From NCBI GenBank assembly GCA_016934605.1, contig JAFGSO010000073.1, forward strand, positions 1-9,210: 9,210 nt of DNA, written 5' to 3'. Positions 1-7,272 of the stretch are shown one piece after another. Numbering within the stretch: position 1 is the first letter of the stretch; each line of letters begins with the position of its first letter. The translations under genes were made by a program, and so were the position numbers. The DNA is from Calditrichota bacterium. GTDB lineage: Bacteria; Calditrichota; Calditrichia; RBG-13-44-9. The notes under the pieces are model-generated. The model was given only the letters and a program-made list of their open reading frames with translations, did no database searches and was not told where the DNA came from.

Positions 1-3000
1 ATCATTGTGCTGGGTATCATGGGCTTCCGGTTTCTTCCTATAGATTTACTTCCACCCATAGAGTATCCCATGCTCAGCATCTCTACAATCTATCCAAATG
101 TGGGTCCGGAGGAAATTGAAACCATCATCACAGATCGGGTTGAGAATGCAGTTGCCAGTGTCCCTAATATAGAAGAAGCGAGATCCTCCTCCAGTGAAGG
201 AAGGAGCCGGGTTACCCTGGAATTTACCCAGGGAACGAATATTGATGAGGCCGCCAACGATGTAAGAGCGGCTCTTGACCGAATCCGTGATGATTTTCCC
301 CCGGAAGTTGAACCGCCCAGACTGTGGAAATTTGATCCGGACAATTTTCCGGTGGTGATTCTGGGTGCTTACTCCAATCGCAATATGGAGGAACTGACGC
401 GCCTTCTGGAGCGGGAAATCTCCCAGCAGTTTGAACAACTTCCCGGTGTGGGTTCAGTAGATGTGTGGGGAGGTATTTACCGGGAAATCCAGGTTCAGCT
501 GAAAAGGGATCGTCTGGCATCCAGTCAGCTTTCTGCAGCAGATGTCAGAGAGGCTCTGCAGAGAGAAAATGTGACGCTACCCGGTGGAGATATGCGTGAA
601 GGTATCAGCGATATGTATGTTCGTACACGGGGAGAGTTTCAGTCTCTGGAGCAGATCGCTAATACCATCATCACCATGGTGGATGATAAACCTATCCGGG
701 TAAAAGATGTGGCTGAAGTTGTGGACGGATATGAAGACATTCACCGGATAGTCCAGATCGATGGGCAGCCCATGATCCGCCTTGGCATCCGGAAGCAATC
801 CGGCGCCAATACCGTGGCTGTTGCACGGGAAGCCAGGAAGGTAATGGCCAGGATTAACCAGGAGCGGGATGATCTGAAACTGCTGATGGTAATTGACCAG
901 AGTGATTTTATTCAGAATTCCATAAACAATGTCCAGAATTCAGCACTGTGGGGCGGCCTGCTGGCAATTTTCATTCTGTATTTATTCCTTCGAAACGGCT
1001 CAACCACCTTTATTATTGCTTTATCCATTCCCATTTCCATTATCGCGACCTTCGGATTGCTTTTTTTCAATGATCTGACTCTGAACCAGATGAGTTTTGG
1101 CGGATTGGCACTGGGTATCGGCCTTATTGTTGACAATGCGATTGTTGTCTTGGAAAATATTGTTCGATTACGGGAGAACAGGCATAACCTGAAAGACAGT
1201 TCTCTGACCGGAACCAAACAGGTTGCCGGCGCAATCATAGCTTCTACAATCACAACCATGGTTATTTTTTTGCCGGTGGTGTTCATGAATACCATTTCCG
1301 GAATGCTGTTCAAGGAACTTGCTCTGGTAGTCGTATTCGCGCTGCTCTGTTCACTGCTGGTTGCATTAACACTGGTTCCCATGCTCAGCAGCCGTTTTCT
1401 CACGGTTAAGGAAGGTGAAAAGACCACAGATAACCGGCAGTCCCGTATTGGGAGATGGTTTTTGCGATTGGAATCCGCCTATTCCTGGTTGCTTGAAGGT
1501 GCTATGCGGCATAGAAAAAGAGTAGTTGGTGTTACCATTGTACTGCTGATAGCAGCGGTCCTGCTCTGGCCACTTATTCCGGTGGAACTTGCTCCACAGA
1601 CAGAGGCGGATGAAATTGATGTGGATCTGGAAATGGCTCAGGGCACAAATATTGCCGTGGTGAATAAATACCTGCATGAATTAGAACGTCTGGTTAAAGA
1701 AGTCACTCCCCCCGAAGAGCTCAAGCATATGACCATCGAAATCCGCCCGGGAGATGCGGAAGTGGAACTGGCTCTGAAGAGTGCCGACGAGAGAAATGTT
1801 GGCAGTTTTGAACTGGCAGACCGTATACGTCGCCACGTGGAGGGGAGGATTCCTGGAGCAAAGATCCGCGTAAATGCTCAATCCGGACTCTGGATGTTAC
1901 GGCGTCTGTTCGGTTCCGGCGGTGCTGAGGCGATTCAGGTGGAATTACGCGGATACGATCTGGCACTGGCGGACAAACTTGCCCAGGATATACAGAAGAT
2001 CATGGAAAGAGTTCCGGAAGTCGCAGATGTGAGGATCAGCCGCCGGGAAGGCCGTCCCGAACATAATTTAATTATCGATCGCGAAAAGATTGCCGACCTG
2101 GGATTATCTGTCAGCCAGGTTGCCCAGATAATTCAGACAAATGTGGGGGGAAGCCGCGCCGGCGTATTCCGGGAAGGCGGCGAAGAATTTAACATCACGG
2201 TTCGCCTGCAACCGGAGGATCGACTGAGTACGCTTGACCTGAGCAACGTTTCGGTGCGTACCGGATCGGGGAGCATTATACCGGTTTCCTCGGTGGTTCA
2301 TACTCAGCGACGGCGTAGCCCGACGGACATCGACCGGGTTGACGGACAACGGGTTACCTATATTACCGCCAATCTGCAGAGCGGTGCGGCACTCGGTGAT
2401 ATTGTCGAAAAGCTTCAACGGGAACTGAGAGATTATGCACTCCCGACAGGTTTTTCATTGATGTTCGGCGGTGAATATGAAGAACAACAGAAAGCACAGA
2501 GCGATTTTCTACTTTCTATAATTATGGCACTGATCCTGATATACATGGTAATGGCGGCGCAGTTCGAACGTTTCCTGGATCCACTTATTGTGATGGTATC
2601 GGTTCCTCTGGCCATAATCGGCGTGGTGCCAACTCTTCTGATTACAGGAACATCGCTCAACATTCAGAGCCTGATGGGAATAGTGATGCTTATCGGTATT
2701 GTGGTAAACAATGCCATTGTACTGGTGGACTATATTAATCTGATGCGTCGTGAGCAAGGCCTGGATATTCGTGAGGCAGTCCTTCAATCAGGCCGGTTGA
2801 GGCTGCGGCCCATTCTGATGACGGCTTCGACTACCGTTTTGGGGATGCTGCCACTTTCATTCGGAACCGGTGCGGGCGGGGAAATTCAGGCCTCACTGGC
2901 CAGGGCAGTGATTGGAGGGCTTACCGTATCCACCCTGATTACCCTGGTGCTGATTCCGGTGGTATACAGCGGTGTACACGATCTGCTGGTGAAGGTGAAG

Positions 3001-3042
3001 AGCAGGAAAATAGCAGAGAGCAGAGAGCAGAGCGCATGGTAA
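1..3042 (+). CDS. RND family efflux pump inner-membrane subunit (AcrB/COG0841 type), 5'-partial
   Basis: This is the proton-driven inner-membrane subunit of a tripartite efflux pump, which moves substrates from the periplasm or inner membrane to an outer-membrane channel through a periplasmic adaptor. The frame is open from base 1 for 1013 codons. It starts inside TM1 and runs into the family's FLPIDLLPPIEYP segment, so only about 10-25 residues are missing (AcrB has about 1050). Porter domains follow, then the TM2-TM6 block (from about codon 318), with the TM4 motif GLIVDNAIVVLENI. There D378 matches AcrB Asp407 and N379 replaces Asp408. A second porter region follows, then TM8-TM12, with VNNAIVLVDYIN in TM10, where Asn replaces AcrB Lys940. 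This VDN/NNAI pattern occurs in many COG0841 pumps and is not by itself a sign of inactivity. Adaptor and outer-membrane partner genes are not in the window and may lie upstream. The tail (KIAESREQSAW) is encoded by a tandem repeat and looks unconserved. Substrate unknown. Confidence 0.96.
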   Translation: MIVLGIMGFRFLPIDLLPPIEYPMLSISTIYPNVGPEEIETIITDRVENAVASVPNIEEARSSSSEGRSRVTLEFTQGTNIDEAANDVRAALDRIRDDFPPEVEPPRLWKFDPDNFPVVILGAYSNRNMEELTRLLEREISQQFEQLPGVGSVDVWGGIYREIQVQLKRDRLASSQLSAADVREALQRENVTLPGGDMREGISDMYVRTRGEFQSLEQIANTIITMVDDKPIRVKDVAEVVDGYEDIHRIVQIDGQPMIRLGIRKQSGANTVAVAREARKVMARINQERDDLKLLMVIDQSDFIQNSINNVQNSALWGGLLAIFILYLFLRNGSTTFIIALSIPISIIATFGLLFFNDLTLNQMSFGGLALGIGLIVDNAIVVLENIVRLRENRHNLKDSSLTGTKQVAGAIIASTITTMVIFLPVVFMNTISGMLFKELALVVVFALLCSLLVALTLVPMLSSRFLTVKEGEKTTDNRQSRIGRWFLRLESAYSWLLEGAMRHRKRVVGVTIVLLIAAVLLWPLIPVELAPQTEADEIDVDLEMAQGTNIAVVNKYLHELERLVKEVTPPEELKHMTIEIRPGDAEVELALKSADERNVGSFELADRIRRHVEGRIPGAKIRVNAQSGLWMLRRLFGSGGAEAIQVELRGYDLALADKLAQDIQKIMERVPEVADVRISRREGRPEHNLIIDREKIADLGLSVSQVAQIIQTNVGGSRAGVFREGGEEFNITVRLQPEDRLSTLDLSNVSVRTGSGSIIPVSSVVHTQRRRSPTDIDRVDGQRVTYITANLQSGAALGDIVEKLQRELRDYALPTGFSLMFGGEYEEQQKAQSDFLLSIIMALILIYMVMAAQFERFLDPLIVMVSVPLAIIGVVPTLLITGTSLNIQSLMGIVMLIGIVVNNAIVLVDYINLMRREQGLDIREAVLQSGRLRLRPILMTASTTVLGMLPLSFGTGAGGEIQASLARAVIGGLTVSTLITLVLIPVVYSGVHDLLVKVKSRKIAESREQSAW
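3012..3032. repeat. Tandem 7-mer (AGCAGAG) x3 in the 3' end of the RND gene
   Basis: Three perfect head-to-tail copies of AGCAGAG lie in the last ten codons of the RND gene and encode part of its hydrophilic tail. The stop codon follows at 3040-3042. This looks like intergenic-type repeat sequence that has become the end of the reading frame. Confidence 0.85.
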
Positions 3043-3043
3043 G

Positions 3044-3064
3044 GATTCAGGAATCAGGATTCAG
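3044..3064. repeat. Tandem 7-mer (GATTCAG) x3 just after the RND stop codon
   Basis: The units are GATTCAG, GAATCAG and GATTCAG, with one mismatch in the middle unit. The array begins two bases after the TAA. Two copies of a 9-mer (GAATTAAAC, GAATTACAC) follow at 3069-3086. The unit differs from that of the neighbouring 7-mer and 8-mer arrays. Confidence 0.8.
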
Positions 3065-3176
3065 GCGGGAATTAAACGAATTACACGAAGGTTTCTAACA
3101 GATCATGCGTAGAACATGATTTATAGCACCACATCTTGAAATATTGTATTTTTGTAGTCTTTTCATTTTTATATCC

Positions 3177-3248
3177 TTATACCCTTATACCCTTATACCC
3201 TTATACCCTTATACCCTTATACCCCTATACCCTTATACCCCTATACCT
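3177..3248. repeat. Tandem octamer array (TTATACCC) x9; GGGTATAA on the minus strand
   Basis: Nine head-to-tail 8-bp units are present. Units 1-6 and 8 are perfect TTATACCC, unit 7 is CTATACCC and unit 9 is CTATACCT. On the minus strand this reads as GGG runs separated by 4 or 5 bases, which meets the usual pattern for a G-quadruplex. The array lies between two convergent genes, 134 bp after the RND stop and 51 bp after the Asn-synthetase-like stop, so its G-rich strand would be in the 3' untranslated RNA of the latter. The reading frame crossing it on the plus strand (3136-3372) is a repetitive YPYTLIPL peptide and I do not call it a gene. Confidence 0.95.
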
Positions 3249-3299
3249 ATATTTCATCAGAATCACTTTGTTGCCTAAACCGGAAGTTATTCCCGCAAG

Positions 3300-5141
3300 T
3301 CACGGACTCTGCTGGTTCTGTATCCATCTCTCGGTGAAGAAGGCACCCCATAAAAAATTCAATATAGCATGACGAAGATTTTTTCCCTGCAGAGCATCGG
3401 TTAGTAATTCATCAATGATCCGGGAGGGAATGAGTCGGGCCATATTTCCATTGGTGGAAAGCAGGGTATCGCGGACCATGCCGTTAAACCGGGGTGATGT
3501 CAGCCATTTGACCAGAGGCGGTACAAATCCGCTTTTTTTCCGGTAAATGAAATCCCGGGGCATGTATTCTTCCAGTAATCTTTTCAGAGGCCATTTAACA
3601 ATCCCGTTATATGTCTTCAGATCCCAGGGAATTTTCCCCTGTTCAATCAGAACATCACGCCAGATATAAGGATAGATCACTCTGAGGCCAAGATTTTCAC
3701 CCACTGAATAGGCCTTGGCCGCCCAGCGACGACTGTTGACGTGTATCAGTTGCCGGATGGTAACCTGTGCCTGATAGCTGAGATTTTTTCCTTCTGGATT
3801 GTAGGCTGAAAATCCATCCTCCAGGATATCATTCAATCTGGAATCCCAGGACCTGTAGGTATTCAGTCCCAGAAAATTAACCGGTGTCAGCACCAGAAAA
3901 TAATTGATGGGACTCCGTTCATGAACATCTGTCAGGGCAAGTATTTTTGACAGCAGCTGGTTCTGTGATTCCCACTTCCAGCTGGTAGAATTCCTGAAAA
4001 TAGCCGAAACAACAGTTTTTAAGGCCCCCGGAAATATATTTTTGATTCGGAATTTTTGCTCGCTGGTCAAATCCGGAAATCCGAAACAGTCATCGCCGCC
4101 ATTCCCCTCAATCAGAATTTCAGCATTTCGCACATTTTCTTTGATAAATTTGAGAACATAGACAATCGGCATACTGGAAAAATCCGAAAACGGATGACCG
4201 GTGAGACGGACGGTATCCTCCAGGATCTGCAGTGCATTTTCCTCCCTCATTTTTCCTACTAGAAAACGGGCATCGATTTTTTCTGCCAGTTCTCTGGCAA
4301 ATGGAAACTCGGGATCGCTATCACCGAAGGTACAATGAATTCCCTGGATAGAGCCTCTGTAGTTTTCATTTAAATAGAGAGCATACAGACTGGAATCTAT
4401 CCCGCCACTGAGCAGAATGGCGGATTGCCGTTGACTAAAAAAATCTGCTGATTTTCTGAGGACTTTTTTTGCTGGTTGTAGGTATTCATCACGTCTTGTC
4501 TCATCAAATTTTTCCGAATCGCTTGGGAATTCGAACTGAAAATATGGTTTGATTCTGCATGATGAATCTTTAAAAGTGTAGTGCAGATATTTGCCCGGTG
4601 GAACGGCAAAGAAATCTTCACTGATAGTAAGCGGTTCCGGTACGGCACCGTATTTCAAGATGGCAAATAAGGCCAGATCATTCACCTTGAAAGGTAAAAT
4701 TTGAAAAAGGAAACGTATGTCGGAAGAAAAAAGAATACCAGAGTCCGTTTGATAATAATAAATCCTGCCATTTCCGGCACGGTTCGATGTCAGATGAAGA
4801 ATTACATCGTCACGATTCTTTTCAACAATTATTAACCGAAAATCATTTACAATCTTTTTCAGGCATTCCTGTTTTTCAGTTCGATACAATTCGGCAAATT
4901 CGTTACCTGATTGAATTTGAGTATAATTTCCATCAGAATCCCGTGTAATCAGCAAATCCTGACTCAGAACAGTTAAATTTTCGGAAGAATAGCTGGTGGT
5001 TTGTTTTGCAGGAAAGTTATCATCATAAAACAGGAACCCGTGATTATAGCATTGGAGCAAATTGAAGGAATTACTTAAAATGTCCTTCAACCTGTTACTG
5101 ATTTTTTCTTCCTCGCTTTTATAGATATAGCCACCAATCAT
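3300..5141 (-). CDS. Asparagine synthetase-like protein lacking the glutaminase Cys
   Basis: The protein has 613 residues and the two-domain layout of class B asparagine synthetases. The N-terminal Ntn/GATase-like half (about 1-200) keeps the late family landmarks (ILFSSDIRFLF at 136-146, VPPGKYLHY at 180-188) but begins MIGG instead of MCGI, so the Cys2 nucleophile that frees ammonia from glutamine is absent. The C-terminal ATP-pyrophosphatase half has the PP-loop SGGIDSS (245-251), EGNGGDDCFG (345-354), and the KWPLKRLL / RKKSGF segment (516-539). These would support adenylation of a carboxylate. Family members lacking the Cys include lasso-peptide cyclases, beta-lactam synthetases and ammonia-dependent or uncharacterised forms, so the substrate cannot be assigned. 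No lasso precursor, RRE or transglutaminase-like gene is adjacent. The ATG is preceded by a weak GGGG ribosome site about 8 nt upstream. The gene stands alone, convergent with the RND gene. Confidence 0.88.
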   Translation of the reverse strand: MIGGYIYKSEEEKISNRLKDILSNSFNLLQCYNHGFLFYDDNFPAKQTTSYSSENLTVLSQDLLITRDSDGNYTQIQSGNEFAELYRTEKQECLKKIVNDFRLIIVEKNRDDVILHLTSNRAGNGRIYYYQTDSGILFSSDIRFLFQILPFKVNDLALFAILKYGAVPEPLTISEDFFAVPPGKYLHYTFKDSSCRIKPYFQFEFPSDSEKFDETRRDEYLQPAKKVLRKSADFFSQRQSAILLSGGIDSSLYALYLNENYRGSIQGIHCTFGDSDPEFPFARELAEKIDARFLVGKMREENALQILEDTVRLTGHPFSDFSSMPIVYVLKFIKENVRNAEILIEGNGGDDCFGFPDLTSEQKFRIKNIFPGALKTVVSAIFRNSTSWKWESQNQLLSKILALTDVHERSPINYFLVLTPVNFLGLNTYRSWDSRLNDILEDGFSAYNPEGKNLSYQAQVTIRQLIHVNSRRWAAKAYSVGENLGLRVIYPYIWRDVLIEQGKIPWDLKTYNGIVKWPLKRLLEEYMPRDFIYRKKSGFVPPLVKWLTSPRFNGMVRDTLLSTNGNMARLIPSRIIDELLTDALQGKNLRHAILNFLWGAFFTERWIQNQQSP

Positions 5142-5682
5142 TAAGATTCCCCACTTTTATCCATTTCTTTGAGCCATTTTCTGTGTCCTCAGTATACTCT
5201 GTGGCTATTCAATAGCCACAGAGTCACGGAGAGCACAGAGAGAAATATCGTTGCATTTAATATTCATGTTAAAGTTTGTAAATTAATCATGTTAATAAAT
5301 TGTAAAAAACATACTGAATTTTTAAGAAGTATCATTGATCGTTTCAACAAAATACTTACCCCAAAATTTATAAAGGGGAAATCCGTTTTCCCGGCAATGA
5401 AGAGCCTTTGTGAAAATTTGAAAACAATAAAAAATGGTTTAGGCCAACTTGTTTGGAAATTCAAAAAAATCAATAGGAAATGGACACCCGCATGTCCGGT
5501 ATCAGACCAGTCCGGCGCCAGACGGGCTTTCGCGAGAATGACAGTTGATTGGGAGATTTCACACAATCTCTGAATTGCCGGGCTAAATTCAAAGGCTATA
5601 TCTGTAAAGAAATTCAGTGACGTCAAAAACATTTTACCCAAAACCTTATTTTGGACAAGAATGATTTTTTACCGAAAATAAA
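5142..5682. other. 541-bp intergenic region without a convincing gene
   Basis: The stretch lies upstream of the Asn-synthetase-like gene and downstream of the radical SAM gene. It holds a strong hairpin next to the 5141 start, then an AT-rich segment (about 5250-5470). A more GC-rich patch (5480-5545) follows with small inverted repeats (GGACA/TGTCC at 5482-5497) and, on the minus strand, CTGTCATTCTCGCGAAAG (5527-5544). That last sequence resembles the widespread intergenic GTCATTCCCGCGAAAGCGGGAATC-type repeat. Reading frames of 134 (+) and 125 (-) residues cross the region but overlap each other, include this repeat-like patch and show no recognisable domain. A small GAGATT/AATCTC stem sits at 5553-5570. 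I found no clear promoter for the 5141 gene. Confidence 0.7.
5180..5240. repeat. Long imperfect inverted repeat (CACAGAG-type hairpin)
   Basis: The core is perfect: ACTCTGTGGCTATT (5196-5209) pairs with AATAGCCACAGAGT (5211-5224) around a single central base. Pairing continues imperfectly outward to TCTGTG (5180-5185) and CACAGA (5234-5239), giving an arm of about 30 nt. The sequence has the CACAGAG(N)CACAGAG flavour of short intergenic palindromes scattered in many bacterial genomes. It lies 39 bp upstream of the Asn-synthetase-like start codon, so it would fall in that gene's leader or promoter. No T-run follows on either strand, so it is not a standard terminator. Confidence 0.85.
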
Positions 5683-6762
5683 TCACTCTCGATACCATCC
5701 CTGAATATCCAGATTGGTCAGTCCGGCCTGTTCAGCCCAGATTATAGCTTGCCGGTATTCCTCGCGGGATATGGGTTTGGAGATTTCCGGGAAATCAAAT
5801 GCCTTATACATCGGCCGATACTGGGACATTATATTGACATAGGTGTCTTTGGGAAGATTCTCCGCAATCCATTTCATCACTTCTTTTGTTCCGCCGATAT
5901 TGTTCGGCATTACCAGATGGCGTATCATCAATCCCCGACGTATCAGGCCATCTTTGGCCGGTTGAGCTTTTCCGACCTGACGGTGCATTTCCAGCAATGC
6001 CGCTTTGGTTAACTCCGGATATGTTTCTGCCTCAGAAGAATATTTTGCGGCTATTTTGCCGTCAGAATATTTGAAATCGGGCAAATAAATATCCACAATA
6101 CCATCGAGGATTTCCAATATTTCGGGACGTTCCCAGCCGCAGGTATTATAGACCACCGGTAAACGTAGTCCCTTACCCGCTGCGATATCCAGTGCCAGCA
6201 CGATATGTGCCGAATAATGGGTGGGAGTAACCACGTTAATATTATGACAACCTCTTTTCTGGAGCTGAAGCATCATATCTGCCAGGTCCGAAATGTTATT
6301 CACGCTTCCCTCACTGCCCTGACTGATTTCCCAATTGATGCAAAAGACGCACCTCAAACCACAGTTAGAGAAAAAAATTGTTCCGGATCCACCCTTGCCA
6401 ACCAGAGAACGTTCCTCCCCGAAATGCGGATGAAAGGAAGCGATCTCCAGATTTGAAGACGCATGGCAGAATCCTTCTTCTCCTTCAATCCGGTTCACAC
6501 CGCATTCCCGCGGACATAATCTACAGCTTTTCATGATATCCCAGAGTATCTTACCCCGTTTCCTCAGTTCACCTTCTTTATGAAGATTGAGAAATGACGG
6601 AACGAACTGTTCTGCATCCGGTGACACCGGTTCTTTTCCAAATTCGTTTTCAGGTTTATTTTTGAAGTTAATGTTCCAGAGCGGAGTAAATCCTGAAGCA
6701 CAAAAGACACATAATGATTTTATAAATTGTCTTCGGGAGCTTATTTTAAATTGAATTTTCAT
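5683..6762 (-). CDS. PflX/COG1313-type radical SAM protein with a twin-arginine signal
   Basis: The protein has 359 residues. The radical SAM cluster motif is C134-x3-C138-x2-C141 (CGLRCVFC). Before it lies a second cysteine set, C80-x2-C83-x3-C87-x11-C99 (CRLCPRECGVNR...GFC), characteristic of COG1313 (PflX, called pyruvate-formate-lyase-activating-like although its true substrate is unknown). Other family landmarks are HPHFGEE (111-117), GSGTIFFSNC, NINVVTPTHY (174-183), YNTCGWE (205-211), DIYLPDFKY (224-232), IRHLVMP (280-286) and NIMSQYRP (310-317). The N-terminus MKIQFKISSRRQFIKSLCVF fits a Tat signal (SRRQFIK at 9-15 plus a short hydrophobic stretch), followed by a linker up to about residue 75. 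Tat export is known for folded Fe-S proteins but is unusual for a SAM-dependent enzyme. The ATG is well supported by AGAGGA (6769-6774) six bases upstream. No pyruvate formate-lyase or other partner gene is nearby. Confidence 0.92.
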   Translation of the reverse strand: MKIQFKISSRRQFIKSLCVFCASGFTPLWNINFKNKPENEFGKEPVSPDAEQFVPSFLNLHKEGELRKRGKILWDIMKSCRLCPRECGVNRIEGEEGFCHASSNLEIASFHPHFGEERSLVGKGGSGTIFFSNCGLRCVFCINWEISQGSEGSVNNISDLADMMLQLQKRGCHNINVVTPTHYSAHIVLALDIAAGKGLRLPVVYNTCGWERPEILEILDGIVDIYLPDFKYSDGKIAAKYSSEAETYPELTKAALLEMHRQVGKAQPAKDGLIRRGLMIRHLVMPNNIGGTKEVMKWIAENLPKDTYVNIMSQYRPMYKAFDFPEISKPISREEYRQAIIWAEQAGLTNLDIQGWYRE

Positions 6763-6791
6763 GAAATATCCTCTTTATTATATAGTTGATA

Positions 6792-6959
6792 ATGAAAAAA
6801 GCAGAGGCTAAAGAACGATTCCGTGTGCTTAATGAACAAACCATTTTATCGGCAATCTTACCTGGTTCCAGCTCGAGCATGAAAACCCAAAAGCTTATCC
6901 AGACTACCAATTGGTTGACGGATATTCATCATGATGGAAAGAAATTCAGGAACCAGTAA
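6792..6959 (+). CDS. Possible small ORF, 55 aa, unknown (doubtful)
   Basis: An ATG-to-TAA frame of 55 residues (begins MKKAEAKERFRVLNEQ, ends HHDGKKFRNQ) lies in the 264-bp gap between the radical SAM gene and the T9SS cargo gene, divergent from the former. The peptide is hydrophilic and charged and I recognise no family. There is no ribosome-binding site before the ATG; the preceding bases are the AT-rich leader of the radical SAM gene. It may be chance, a gene remnant, or a small protein. The rest of the gap (6960-7026) shows nothing I can name. Confidence 0.18.
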   Translation: MKKAEAKERFRVLNEQTILSAILPGSSSSMKTQKLIQTTNWLTDIHHDGKKFRNQ

Positions 6960-7026
6960 TTAATAAGAAACAGAGTATTTAATATTTTACCATCTTCGGC
7001 CTTGATCACACGTTCTTGACCCGGTT

Positions 7027-7170
7027 CTATCTCATTAACATCATTTTTTTTGTCTCGGTATATTCCCCCACCTTGAGCCGGTACAGATACATACCGCTGG
7101 CAAGATTTGAGGCATCGAGTGTCACAGAATGGGCACCGGAAGGTAGCGCAGCCGAAAGCAGTGTGACTAC
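7027..7170 (-). pseudogene. Cut-off end of the T9SS sorting domain of the preceding gene
   Basis: After the TAA at 7171-7173 the same frame stays open for 47 codons and ends at TAG (7027-7029). It encodes VVTLLSAALPSGAHS, then SNLASGMYLYRLKVGEYT, then a KKMMLMR end. This aligns without gaps to the last residues of the 8447 gene (VATLLSSSIPSGAHS ... KMMLIR). The aligned codon there is GAA (8591-8593), so one G-to-T change on the coding strand explains the stop. The intact downstream frame implies a recent mutation, a sequencing error, or readthrough. Confidence 0.85.
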
Positions 7171-7272
7171 TTATTCTCCGGCAGTATTGTAAATCCTCAG
7201 GGTAACAAATCCGGAATTCGGAATCCGGAATTCTATTTTCGTGTTTGCATTAAACGGATTGGGATAGTTTTG
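7027..7272 (-). repeat. Copy 1 of the paralogous T9SS type A sorting-domain tail
   Basis: This segment, from the QNYPNPFN codons to the stop, aligns base for base with 8447-8692 at a fixed offset of 1420 and without indels. By hand count 185 of 246 bases agree (about 75%). It carries the nonsense codon at 7171-7173. It is a dispersed domain shared by paralogous secreted proteins rather than a mobile repeat. Confidence 0.85.

Noticed and set aside
1132..1137. Asp-Asn instead of Asp-Asp in TM4 of the RND protein, considered as an inactivated proton relay
   Set aside because: VDNAIVVLEN is common in functional-looking COG0841 pumps, so it is a subfamily feature and not a defect.
3102..3120. ATCATG/CATGAT stem with a 7-nt loop after the RND gene, considered as a terminator
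   Set aside because: The 6-bp stem is AT-rich and no proper T-run follows, so it is no better than chance.
3136..3372. 78-residue plus-strand ORF with YPYTLIPL repeats
   Set aside because: It is simply the translation of the TTATACCC octamer array, and its end overlaps the 3' end of the Asn-synthetase-like gene on the other strand. It has no ribosome site and no family resemblance.
5169..5573. 134-residue plus-strand ORF in the 5142-5682 spacer
   Set aside because: It starts inside the hairpin region, runs through AT-rich and repeat-like sequence, has no ribosome site and overlaps an equally weak minus-strand ORF. A decayed gene fragment remains possible.
5264..5641. 125-residue minus-strand ORF in the same spacer
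   Set aside because: Its STVILAKARLAPDWSDTGHA stretch is the usual translation of an intergenic GTCATTC(T/C)CGCGAAAG-type repeat, and no domain is recognisable.
6777..6782. TATAAT -10-like hexamer on the minus strand before the radical SAM gene
   Set aside because: No -35 match lies 16-18 bp upstream, and the implied start would leave a leader of about 8 nt that removes part of the ribosome-binding site.
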